Assembly (NCBI GenBank): GCA_019421345.1
Contig: JAHZFL010000003.1
Coordinates: 1 to 36,315 of the forward strand
Length of the DNA: 36,315 nucleotides
Reading direction: 5' to 3'
DNA from: Roseburia sp.
GTDB taxonomy: Bacteria > Bacillota > Clostridia > Lachnospirales > Lachnospiraceae
This document shows positions 1-8,000 of the stretch, in pieces. Positions within the stretch are counted from its first letter, which is position 1, and the number at the start of each line of letters is the position of its first letter. A model generated the notes under the pieces. That model was given only the letters and a program-made list of their open reading frames with translations. It had not been told where the DNA came from and made no database searches. The position numbers and the translations under genes were made by a program.

Positions 1-55
1 GAACCCCTGTTTCCGCCGTGAGAGGGCGGCGTCTTAACCGCTTGACCAACGAACC
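1..55 (-). tRNA. tRNA-Glu (anticodon CTC), 3' part cut off by the window edge
   Basis: Read on the minus strand, the sequence begins GGTTCGT (acceptor arm) and continues through a D arm with GGTCAAGCGGTTAAGAC. The anticodon stem CCGCC/GGCGG closes the loop CTCTCAC, so the anticodon is CTC (20-22), which reads the Glu codon GAG. The T arm has only begun (GGGGTTC) when the window ends, so the acceptor 3' strand and any CCA are not visible. The body matches the usual bacterial tRNA-Glu pattern. A sigma-A promoter lies just upstream (67-94). Confidence 0.9.
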
Positions 56-66
56 GAACAATAGCT

Positions 67-94
67 ATTATAGCATGTAAAATAAAAAAAGCAA
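67..94 (-). promoter_or_regulatory. sigma-A promoter of tRNA-Glu
   Basis: On the minus strand, -35 TTGCTT (94-89) and -10 TATAAT (72-67) are separated by 16 bp. The expected start of transcription is about 5 nt before the mature tRNA 5' end at 55. The flanking 60-230 spacer is very AT-rich. Confidence 0.7.
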
Positions 95-166
95 GTACTT
101 TTTTTAAAAAAATTCAAAAAATTTTTGGAGATTATTAAAATAGATAAAAATAAATTAGCATATAGA

Positions 167-187
167 GTATTGCTTAAAAAGCAATAC
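167..187. promoter_or_regulatory. perfect 9-bp inverted repeat overlapping the XRE gene promoter (candidate operator)
   Basis: GTATTGCTT (167-175) and AAGCAATAC (179-187) are exact reverse complements with a 3-nt AAA spacer. The palindrome covers the -35 box and half of the spacer. XRE/Cro-type dimers often repress their own promoters at such sites, so an autorepression operator is inferred. There is no T tract in a position that would make it a terminator. Confidence 0.5.
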
Positions 188-199
188 AAAAAATATAAT
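170..199 (+). promoter_or_regulatory. sigma-A promoter of the XRE regulator gene
   Basis: TTGCTT (170-175) and TATAAT (194-199) have an 18-bp spacer. Transcription would start near 206, leaving a short leader with GGAG (223-226) just ahead of the ATG at 231. The -35 box lies inside the perfect palindrome at 167-187. Confidence 0.65.
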
Positions 200-230
200 A
201 AAGAAAAACATTTGTAGGATTTGGAGAAGC

Positions 231-623
231 ATGGAATTAGATTATAGAGCAATTGGCGTGCGTGTAAAGGAAAAGCGGCTTAAAATGGGGTGGACGCAGG
301 AGGCACTTGCGGCAGCCGTTGGAATTTCCGTTCCTCACATGAGCAATGTTGAGAGGGGGAAAACAAAGGTCAGTCTACAGACGTTGGTCGATATTGCAAA
401 TGCACTTGAGGCGACGCTGGATGAGTTGGTTTGTGATAATCTGACTAAGAGCAAGGTGATCTTTGATGAGAAGATCGCGTATGAGCTAAGCAGATGCAAT
501 GAGAAAGATGTCAAGATCGTTTACGATGTGGTGAAGGCTTTGACTAAGAGCTTGCGGGTCAGGGGAAAATCTGATCCTGAAGGAAGGAGCGGAAGCTTGC
601 GTGAAGGGAGGACGAGTGAATGA
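231..623 (+). CDS. XRE-family helix-turn-helix transcriptional regulator
   Basis: This 130-residue protein is a probable DNA-binding regulator. Residues about 6-65 form a Cro/CI-type HTH: the segment around QEALAAAVGISVPHMSNVER contains the two helices, and SLQTLVDIANALEATLDEL closes the five-helix domain. The tail, residues about 70-130, is charged, has no recognisable ligand domain, and ends in an arginine/glycine-rich stretch. The ATG at 231 is chosen because GGAG precedes it at the right distance. The gene has its own promoter with a perfect palindrome and is divergent from tRNA-Glu. Whether it controls the downstream injection-type cluster is unknown: a 280-bp spacer with repeats separates them. 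Confidence 0.85.
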   Translation: MELDYRAIGVRVKEKRLKMGWTQEALAAAVGISVPHMSNVERGKTKVSLQTLVDIANALEATLDELVCDNLTKSKVIFDEKIAYELSRCNEKDVKIVYDVVKALTKSLRVRGKSDPEGRSGSLREGRTSE

Positions 624-632
624 AGGGATGAG

Positions 633-671
633 AGGGCGCAGATTGTTCATAAGAAGGACAGTCCGCGCCCT
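633..671 (+). terminator. weak stem-loop after the XRE gene
   Basis: AGGGCGC (633-639) can pair with GCGCCCT (665-671) across a 25-nt loop, followed by the AT-rich TAAATTATT. There is no strong T run, so it may terminate poorly or only mark the end of the gene. The rest of the 624-903 spacer holds two degenerate hairpin repeats and no clear promoter for the next gene. Confidence 0.3.
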
Positions 672-679
672 AAATTATT

Positions 680-718
680 GACATTAGAGTGGCGCATGAA
701 GCGATGTCGTTCGTTGTC
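680..718 (+). repeat. dispersed hairpin repeat, degenerate copy
   Basis: GACATTAGAGTGGCGCATG followed by AAGCGATGTCG and TTCGTTGTC has the same layout as the well-conserved copies at 12433-12470 and 24795-24832: a GACATAAGAG-like head, an AAGCG core and a CGTTGTT-like tail. It is one of the more diverged copies. Confidence 0.55.
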
Positions 719-786
719 AGCTTAAGGGCAGTTGGCGAAGCCGGTTGTCCGATTAGAGCAGCTTGCAACGTGTGCCGCCCACTGCT

Positions 787-825
787 GATATATGAGCGGC
801 TCACAAAATGCGCTGCTCGTTGTCA
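787..825 (+). repeat. dispersed hairpin repeat, degenerate copy
   Basis: ATATGAGCGGCTCAC, then AAAATGCGC, then TGCTCGTTGTCAT resembles the same family in its GAGCGGCTC and GCTCGTTGT segments. The central core has drifted. Alignment is by eye only. Confidence 0.5.
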
Positions 826-903
826 TCCGAGGGACTAAAAGCAGAAAGAAGAAGCGGCGCATGATGATAAAACCACATGCGGTGTGTCGGAACGGAGGTT
901 ACA

Positions 904-1539
904 ATGGAACAGAAGCAATTTTTTGACGAGCAGATTCTTGATATGATGAAAGGAAATGCAAACCCGCCCGAAAATGATTGGCACAGAGCCGGAGAGGTGT
1001 TTGAGGAAAATCAGATTCATAAAGGAATTAAGATTCTAGGGAAGTGGATTTATTTTGAACGCCGTGATTTGACAAACGTGGGTATCACGATGCTGATGCC
1101 GGAGAATTTTACAGAGATGGCGCCTGAGGCAGCAATGAAGAAATATCCGTCGCAGCACCGTCCGCAGACGATTTTTACGGATGAAACAGGGACTGTCAAT
1201 CTGCTGTTTCAGTATATGGATGGCGAGACCGGCAATGAGACGATCGAGCATTTTCGCAATCAGGTTTTCGGCATGATGCGCAGGGTGAATCCGGGAATTA
1301 AGCAGCGTGAGCTTGGCGTGATCGAGGTTTCGGGCAAGCGGATCGCGTATGTGGAATTTTCCAATCCGGCTATGGATGGAAAGCTGTACAATCTGATGTT
1401 TTATATGGAGTCGGGAGGCAAGCCGCTGATGGGAAGCTTTAATTGCTTAACAAAAGAAATGAAGTATTGGCGGCAGGCAGCTTTTGATATGGTCAGGTCA
1501 ATAGAAGAAAATGAGCAAACAGTGAGAGGAGGGGAGTAG
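904..1539 (+). CDS. DcrB/DUF1795-like protein, candidate EagR-type effector chaperone
   Basis: This 211-residue soluble protein has no signal peptide or membrane segment. The ATG at 904 is chosen over an in-frame ATG at 877 because GGAGG (894-898) sits directly before it. Its middle and C-terminal parts (LPENF-like MPENFTEM, KYPSQHRPQTIF, then alternating strands ending MVRSIE) look like the DcrB/PsbP-type alpha-beta fold. In Gram-negative type VI systems, DUF1795 proteins called EagR bind the hydrophobic N-terminal segments of Rhs or PAAR effectors and keep them soluble until loading. Here the gene lies 2 nt before a VgrG-like gene and in the same direction as a Rhs effector with a long hydrophobic segment, which fits that job. 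The family assignment is by eye, so the chaperone role is an inference. Confidence 0.55.
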   Translation: MEQKQFFDEQILDMMKGNANPPENDWHRAGEVFEENQIHKGIKILGKWIYFERRDLTNVGITMLMPENFTEMAPEAAMKKYPSQHRPQTIFTDETGTVNLLFQYMDGETGNETIEHFRNQVFGMMRRVNPGIKQRELGVIEVSGKRIAYVEFSNPAMDGKLYNLMFYMESGGKPLMGSFNCLTKEMKYWRQAAFDMVRSIEENEQTVRGGE

Positions 1540-1541
1540 AG

Positions 1542-2990
1542 GTGGTCGCATTACAGAAGATAGAGATTGCGCCGTATGAGGTGGAACAATTATTGGACGT
1601 TCGGCTCACAGGCAGATTAAATGAGCATGGAACTTTGTATGTCAGGGCTTTGCTGTCGGAGGAAAAGGGAGACGGTTATATGAACAGCAGCGGCAGGGGA
1701 GCGTCTGTCTGCCTGTATGCGCAAAACCATGAGGGCGTGAGACAGATCCTGTTTCAGGGAATGGTGCAGAAGATGCAGGTGCGGGTGATCGGACAGCTCT
1801 ATTATCTGGAGGTACAAGCTGTCTCCTACAGTTATTTATTAGATATTGAAAAGAGGAGCAGAACCTTCCAGGATAAAACTCTTTCCTACGATGGATTGCT
1901 GCAGAAGATCACGGCGTGCTATGACGATGCCGGCATTCTTGACGTTGTCACAAAAAAGGCGGCTATTGGGCAACTGCTGGTGCAGTATGAGGAAACGGAT
2001 TGGCAATTTTTAAAGAGACTTGCCTCTCATTTTCATACAGGTCTGGTCAACGATGTGCACTTTGCCTGTCCGAGGTGTTATTTTGGGGTGCAGGGAAGCC
2101 GGGGAGTGGAATTGGAGGCTGTCGCGTACAGCGTGAAAAAGGATATGGCGCGGTATTTGCGTATGTCGCAAAATGGTGTTGACGGACTGCATGAGCAGGA
2201 TTTTCTTTCTTATGAGGTAGAAACCTACGCGCCCGTGCATGTGGGTGAGCAGGTAAAGTTTCGGGGACAGACGCTTTATGTGTCACGAGTGGACGCAGCG
2301 TTAGAGAAGGGGATATTTGTCTATCGGCTGACGCTGACAACGAAAAACGGTATGTGCCGGCGTTATCAGCAAAATGACAGGCTTGCGGGCTGTTCCCTAA
2401 GGGCGAAGGTGACGGAAATAAAAAACGACAGGGTAAAGGCGGTTTTCGAGTTAGACGAAAAAGCGGGACATGATCCGGGAGAGCTTTGTTTTTTCCCTTA
2501 TGCAACGATTTATGCCACACAGAATGGCGGCGGCTGGTATTGTATGCCGGAGATCGGCGACAGTGTGCGCATTTATTTTCCGGACGGCATAGAGGAGCAC
2601 GGCTATGCAGTCAGCTCCATATATGAGGAGGAAACGCCGGAAGCGGGCGGGGCAAACGAAGAAGATGCAGACGGCGGATACACGCCTGCTTGGAGAGACC
2701 CCAGTATAAAGTCTCTGCGCAATCAGGAGGGGAAGGAGATACGTCTTGCACCGAATGGAATCTATCTCATTGCAGATCAGACAAAGATTGCCTTAACCGA
2801 TACAGACGGAATCATCATTTCGAGCGATCAAAACATCAGGTTTGAATCGGAGAAAAGCATTACCTTAAGCGCAGGGGAGGATGTCAGCATTATGGGACTG
2901 ACCGGAGTGGACTTATGCTGCAGTGAAACGTCCTCGATAAAGATGGAGGAGAGTGTCAAGGTAGTGGGGCAGGAGATCAAGTCGAATTAG
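1542..2990 (+). CDS. VgrG/phage gpD-like spike protein
   Basis: This 482-residue protein starts at a GTG with AGGAGGGG about 7 nt upstream. The N-terminal ~280 residues resemble the gp27/gpD-like part of VgrG (QLLVQYEETDWQFLKRLASH is a typical VgrG segment). Residues about 285-360 form a gp5-like OB-fold region with WYCMPEIGDSVRIYFPDG. Residues about 390-480 are short repeated polar/hydrophobic strands, as in a beta-needle. Such proteins trimerise to form the tip of contractile injection machines. The same architecture appears again, clearly homologous, at the N-terminus of the large Rhs protein at 5020. It has no C-terminal effector domain. It sits between the DcrB-like gene and a pentapeptide gene in one probable operon. 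Confidence 0.8.
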   Translation: MVALQKIEIAPYEVEQLLDVRLTGRLNEHGTLYVRALLSEEKGDGYMNSSGRGASVCLYAQNHEGVRQILFQGMVQKMQVRVIGQLYYLEVQAVSYSYLLDIEKRSRTFQDKTLSYDGLLQKITACYDDAGILDVVTKKAAIGQLLVQYEETDWQFLKRLASHFHTGLVNDVHFACPRCYFGVQGSRGVELEAVAYSVKKDMARYLRMSQNGVDGLHEQDFLSYEVETYAPVHVGEQVKFRGQTLYVSRVDAALEKGIFVYRLTLTTKNGMCRRYQQNDRLAGCSLRAKVTEIKNDRVKAVFELDEKAGHDPGELCFFPYATIYATQNGGGWYCMPEIGDSVRIYFPDGIEEHGYAVSSIYEEETPEAGGANEEDADGGYTPAWRDPSIKSLRNQEGKEIRLAPNGIYLIADQTKIALTDTDGIIISSDQNIRFESEKSITLSAGEDVSIMGLTGVDLCCSETSSIKMEESVKVVGQEIKSN

Positions 2991-3009
2991 CGGGAAGGGA
3001 GGCGGACGG

Positions 3010-4008
3010 ATGGGAGCTATCAACCTGCAGGAAGCGAGTAAAGCGCTGATTAGCCGCATGGACTGTGCGATAAGAAGCGGCAGAGAGCAGTTTATGGAGA
3101 AATTTACCGAGCATTTCTGCGCGTACTGCGATCAAATCTATCAAATGCAGCAGGAGGGAACGAAGGGAGCGATCGCATATCTTCATTTTTCCGTGCTTAG
3201 GACGAACATTTTGCTGCGAAGGCATGAGGTGCGGATGGACGCATATGATGAAAGCTGGTATATGGATACGGCGGAATGCAGTGCGTATTATCCGGTGGAG
3301 GAAATTTATTCCTATCTGGAGGAGTATATGGATCTGGTGGAGGCGCTGCAAAAGGAGGCGTACGGTGGGATCAGCTTAGCGGAAGCGCAGAAACGGATTT
3401 TTGTCGAGAGCCGTCACCATCTTTTTTATCTGGCGCAGCTTATTCGCCTTGCGATACAAAGAGTGATCTTGACAGAGGAATATAAACGTGTAAAAAGAGC
3501 ACCGGTGTTTGTCGTTTGTATTGGCGGCTTTATGGACCGGTTTGATATTTTATACAAGGAGGATCAGACGAAAAAGGATTCCGACAGAATCAAACGGTAT
3601 CTAAAGTCCAAGAGACAGACGCTGTTTAGTTATGAGATTTACAGAGGTCTTGATCTGTCTGACGGAGATTTTGCAGGGATCGAATTTCAATATTCTGTAT
3701 TTGATGAGAGTGATTTGACGGGAAGCTGCTGGAGGAGAGGAAGTATGCTTTTTAGCAGTTGCCGCGAAACGGTTTTTCGAGAGGCGGATATGGAGCAGAT
3801 CAGGATTTTCGATACCGATTTTTCAGGAGCAGTATTCGAGCGGGTTAATTTTACCGGGGCAAAGCTAAAGCATGTCTCCTTTGCGGGCGCGAGTTTGCAT
3901 GGGCTTGATTTTTCAAAAGCACTGCTCATGGAGGAGATTGATTTTACGGGGGCGAGGATCGAGGACTGCATACTGCCGGAAGGAGCGAAGGGATGGAGTA
4001 TTTTGTGA
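3010..4008 (+). CDS. pentapeptide-repeat protein with helical N-terminal domain
   Basis: This 332-residue protein has GGGAGG 7 nt before its ATG. Residues 1 to about 205 are predicted mostly helical and match nothing I recognise. Residues about 211-325 carry pentapeptide repeats of the A(D/N)LxX type (GLDLSDGDFAG, FDESDLTGS, VNFTGAKLKH, VSFAGASLHG, IDFTGARIED), expected to form a right-handed quadrilateral beta-helix. Pentapeptide proteins are found next to VgrG or DUF4280 genes in some clusters, and may be adaptors or effectors, but no enzymatic motif is visible here. Its end overlaps the next gene by 16 nt, suggesting translational coupling. Confidence 0.75.
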   Translation: MGAINLQEASKALISRMDCAIRSGREQFMEKFTEHFCAYCDQIYQMQQEGTKGAIAYLHFSVLRTNILLRRHEVRMDAYDESWYMDTAECSAYYPVEEIYSYLEEYMDLVEALQKEAYGGISLAEAQKRIFVESRHHLFYLAQLIRLAIQRVILTEEYKRVKRAPVFVVCIGGFMDRFDILYKEDQTKKDSDRIKRYLKSKRQTLFSYEIYRGLDLSDGDFAGIEFQYSVFDESDLTGSCWRRGSMLFSSCRETVFREADMEQIRIFDTDFSGAVFERVNFTGAKLKHVSFAGASLHGLDFSKALLMEEIDFTGARIEDCILPEGAKGWSIL

Positions 4009-4514
4009 TGAAAACAGACGAGAGGCTGCGCAGATTGCCGCAGATAGAGATTCCCGGAAATTTTTCGGGAGAAAAACAAAAAAGCGTTTCTATCCTGTAT
4101 GTGAAGGAGCAGCACGGGCTTCGAGTCGATTATGCGGATTTTCTGGACGCGCAGCTTCCGCTGATCTCGGAGAAATTTCAGAGGATCTTGCAGAAATATC
4201 AGCAGGATATTAGGCTGCAGCGGGTGATGCTGATAGAAAAGGGAACGGGCAGACAGATGCCGTATTGTCTGGTAGCAGCGCCGGAGATTGTCTGTACGGA
4301 AAAAACGGAGATGCACGCTGGCGCGGAAGGCATAAAGACGCTTGTTATAGAGAGGGAAGAACTAGGAGACCGACGGATTTTTTTCGCAAGGTCAAAAAGA
4401 GGGAGGCTTCTGCTGGTCGGATTAGACATAGCGGAGAGTCTTTTGCGGCGGGAAGCAAACGGGATCTGGTTTGCTCCTGTCAGACTTTTAGAAGGAGGGC
4501 GGCAGTATGGCTGA
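3993..4514 (+). CDS. Imm11/DUF1629-like protein of the injection cluster
   Basis: This is a 173-residue protein. The ATG at 3993 overlaps the pentapeptide gene by 16 nt and has GGAAGGAG upstream; a second in-frame ATG at 4008 is an alternative. The segment with DYADFLDAQLPLISEKFQRI, followed by a strand-rich part and the C-terminal LDIAESLLRREANGIWFAPV, is reminiscent of the Imm11 (DUF1629) family, whose members end in a helix and a G-x-x-F-x-P strand. Imm11 proteins occur as immunity or accessory proteins in polymorphic toxin loci. Here the gene precedes the effector rather than following it, so it may be an accessory factor or chaperone rather than an immunity protein. The match is weak and by eye. 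Confidence 0.45.
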   Translation: MEYFVMKTDERLRRLPQIEIPGNFSGEKQKSVSILYVKEQHGLRVDYADFLDAQLPLISEKFQRILQKYQQDIRLQRVMLIEKGTGRQMPYCLVAAPEIVCTEKTEMHAGAEGIKTLVIEREELGDRRIFFARSKRGRLLLVGLDIAESLLRREANGIWFAPVRLLEGGRQYG

Positions 4515-4980
4515 TGAGAAAAGAGAAAACAGAAAGCAGGAGCAAAACGAGCCGTATGTGGTACGGGGAGCAAGGATGTGCTGCTCCTGCGGCACGCATG
4601 TAAGGAAGATTGACATGCCGGCGTCGCATGGGGCTTATATCAGAGATAAGGCGATGATGAACCAAACAGACTGTAAGGTTGGACTGGAACAAAATATTCC
4701 GCCGTTTGGGGCGTGCAAGTCAAAAACGAAGGGCGGAGCTGACATTCAGATCGAGGACACGAAGGATTTGGTTCCTTCTGTCGATGAAAACGGAAATCCG
4801 ATCAAGCCGTCCCTTCCGATCGAGGGAAAGCTGTGTGAACCGCAGTTGGCAGAGCGATGGTTCGATACGCAGGATACGATGCTGGTGGACGGGCAGCCTG
4901 CGCTTACGGTAAAGAGCACCATTACCTGTAAATATGGAGGGATTATCCGGTTTTTGGATGCAGGACAGGAAGTATACTGA
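4507..4980 (+). CDS. DUF4280 (PAAR-like) spike-tip protein
   Basis: This 157-residue protein starts at ATG 4507 with GGAGG upstream and overlaps the previous gene by 8 nt (ATGGCTGA). It carries the DUF4280 pattern: YVVRGARMCCSCGTH, then SHGAYIRDKAMMNQTDC, NIPPFGACKS, a conserved Cys segment around GKLCEP, and the closing STITCKYGGIIRF. The many conserved cysteines and one His suggest metal binding. DUF4280 proteins are PAAR-like and are thought to cap VgrG spikes. Here it lies directly before the VgrG-Rhs fusion, which itself has no PAAR domain, so it is the likely tip partner of one or both VgrG-like proteins. Confidence 0.85.
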   Translation: MADEKRENRKQEQNEPYVVRGARMCCSCGTHVRKIDMPASHGAYIRDKAMMNQTDCKVGLEQNIPPFGACKSKTKGGADIQIEDTKDLVPSVDENGNPIKPSLPIEGKLCEPQLAERWFDTQDTMLVDGQPALTVKSTITCKYGGIIRFLDAGQEVY

Positions 4981-5019
4981 TACAAAGAAACCTTAGGCTT
5001 TTGCGTAAGGAGGAATGAC

Positions 5020-8000
5020 ATGGACAAGAAAAAACTGTATTTAGAGGGAGAAGGAGAGGAATTTGTGCACGGACATCTGGGGGTGGAATGTCCGTATCCC
5101 ATGCAGTCAATCGAGGAGCTGTCTGTTACGGGCAGACTGGATGAGCACGGCAGGGTATGGGTAAAGGGAATTTTAAGGCATGAGGCAGCTTTGGACTGTA
5201 TCCGGCATGTGGGAAGCCGTGATTCCATTCTTGTGTATGCAGAAAAAGGCGGAAAAAGAACGACGCTTTTTTCCGGTGTTATCGCTGCGGTTGATATTTC
5301 ATGCCGGGAGGACGTCTATTCCGTTGCGATCGAGGGATTATCCTGGAGCAGCCTGTTAGATTACGGGGAAAAATGCCGCTCGTTTCCGGACGGAACGGAG
5401 ACCTGCGCGAAGATAATTTCCGAGGTTCTTTCTGCTTATGACAAAAGCTATTTTATGGATGCAGATCATTTGGCGAGGCAGGAGACCGGACAGCTTCTTT
5501 TGCAGTACAGGGAGACAGATTGGGCGTTTTTGAGGCGTCTGGCAACACAGCTTCATACACATCTGACGGCTGATACCGCGGGAGATGGACCGGGCTTTTG
5601 GTTTGGTCTGCCTAAAAATCACAGGGCGGCAGTAAGCGTGGGAGAGGTCGTACGGGAAAAGGACATGGGCGCTTACTACGAGGCGGCTTCCGGCGATTTT
5701 CCCGTAAAGGAGGAGCAGTTTGTAAGATACCGTATCAGGAGCAGCGTTCGTTTGGAACTTGGGGCGATGACAGAATATGAGGGACGTCCGCTGATTGTCG
5801 CAGAGAGCTGCATGGTCTTAAGACAGGGAGTTCTTCAATATCATTATGTTCTTGCCGCAGAGCCGTCTTTGATCGTTTCAAGAAAAAATAATCCGTACAT
5901 ACAGGGAATTTCATTGCAGGGGGAGGTCTTAGAGAGAAGAAATCGGCAGTTAAAGGTAAGGCTGCAGACAGACGGAGCAACGGAGAGGGCGGGGTGGTTT
6001 CCCTATGCCGCACAGGCGGGAAGTGTCTGTGACTGTATGCCGGAGGTCGGCAGCATCGTTTCGGTTTATTTCCCGGACAGTGACGAGAGAAGCGCAATTG
6101 CGGTAAATGATGTGCGGCAGAACGGAGGAAGCTGTGCTAAGACTTCAAACCCTGCTGTCAAATATCTGGAGACGAAAGACGGGCAGGAGCTGCGCCTAGG
6201 CGGCGGAGAGCTTGGGTTTACGGCGCATGAGGCGCTGTTTTTAAAGCTGCGTGAGGCGGATGGAGTTTTGCTCCAAAGTCATATGGATCTCGATCTTTTT
6301 ACGAGGCAGAAGCTTTCGATGGAGGCGAAGGAGCTTGTCCGCATTTTTGCGCGGACAGGCAATATCCTTGTGGGAGCAAAGGGAGAATCCTCTCTTTATT
6401 TGATGGGCGGTGCAAACGGAGAGACGCATCTTAAGGCGGGTGCCGGTCTGATTTATGAGGGACGGCGAAAGGAGGTCTTTTCCGAACGGCTGAATCAGGC
6501 GATCGCATATAAGGAAAAGAGCTTTGACTGGGGAAAATTGCTGTTAAACGTTCTGATCGGTCTGGGAGCAGTCGCTGTTGCGGTTGCGGCGGTCGTGACA
6601 GGAGGAGCCGCACTTGTGGCGGCAGGAGCAGTCGCACAGGCAACGGTCGCCTCAGCGGCAATCGGAGCGGCGATCGGCGGGACGATTTCCGTCGGAGTAA
6701 AGGCGATCTCGGATATTGCGCGGGGTGAGGTGAGCGCTCCGCAGGATTATGCGCTGGCGGGTGTCAAGGGAGCGGTCGAGGGCGCAGTGGCGGGAGCCGT
6801 TTTGGGCGTTCCGGCGCTGCAGGGAGCCGGTCTGCTCACAAAAATGTTTGCAAGCGGCGGCGTGTCCTTTGTGACAGACGGTATATCGCAGGGGATTGAC
6901 ATTTGTTTTCAGGGAGGTGCGTACCACTGGGAGGAAGGTCTGCTGTCGTTTGGCGTTGGCTTTATGATGCCGGCAGCCTCGGCGGCAATCCGAAAGGGAG
7001 CGCGCAAAATACTGGAAAAATTCGGTAAAAATATGCCGCAGTGGCTTGAGCGGGCATTTTGTAAGCTTGGCGGCGATCCGGTCGACCTTGTCAGCGGAAA
7101 TGTCATTTATGATACGATCGATTTTGAGCTTCCGGGACCGATTCCGCTGCAATGGAGACGCATCTGGTGCAGCGCCAGCCGGATCACCGGACATTTGGGG
7201 CATGGCACGCGCTATAGCTATGAGATGGGACTTGAGGTGTCGGAGGACGGACTTGTGGCAATGGTGTTCCTAAATGATGGGCGTGTAGGCGTTTTTCCGA
7301 ATATTTTGGTCGGCGAGGAGTTCTTCAGCGATTACAATCGCTTGGTTTTGCGAAGACATGAAGATCATTACGAGCTGTTTGATCCGCAGACCAGATACAG
7401 CTATCTGCTTTATCCGGGAGAGGGAGGCTATTTGCCCTATAAGCTGACAAAGCTGCAAAACAGACAGGGGCATCGGATTGAGTTTTTCTATGATCGAAGC
7501 GGGTATTTATGCAGGATCATAGACAGTGCGGGGAGGGCTCTTAAGGTTACGACAAATGAAAACGGGCGCATTACAAGGGTTGCCTGCATGGAGGGCGAAA
7601 AGGAAGGGCAGATGCTTGTTGCTTACGCTTATCATGAAACGCAGGAGCTTGGGACGATCACGGATGCTGTCGGAGCAGATATTTGTCTGGAATATCGGGA
7701 GCATTTGCTCGTAAAAAAGACAGACCGCAACAAACATTCCTTCTATTGGAGATATGACAAATATGAGGACGGCGCAAGGGCTGTCAGGACATGGGGAGAC
7801 GGAGATGTTTTAAGTCTCTGGCTGGAATATCACGACGAGGAGTGTTATAATACGGTAAAAACATCAAGGGAGAGTCCTCCAAGCCAGTATCATTATGATA
7901 AGCGATGGCTTTGCACAAGAATTGTTTATCCTGATTTCACGGAACGGCGGGAGGAGTACAACGACCGTTATCAACTGGTGCGTGTGATCGATGAAGAAGG

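Noticed and set aside
678..683. TTGACA as the promoter of the injection cluster
   Set aside because: It is part of the dispersed repeat and no -10-like sequence lies 15-19 bp downstream.
877..903. Upstream ATG adding 9 residues to the DcrB-like protein
   Set aside because: No ribosome site precedes it, whereas GGAGG lies directly before ATG 904.
624..903. Insertion sequence or attachment site between the tRNA side and the cluster
   Set aside because: The tRNA-Glu is nearby, but no integrase, transposase or repeated tRNA 3' end is visible; the tRNA 3' end itself is outside the window.
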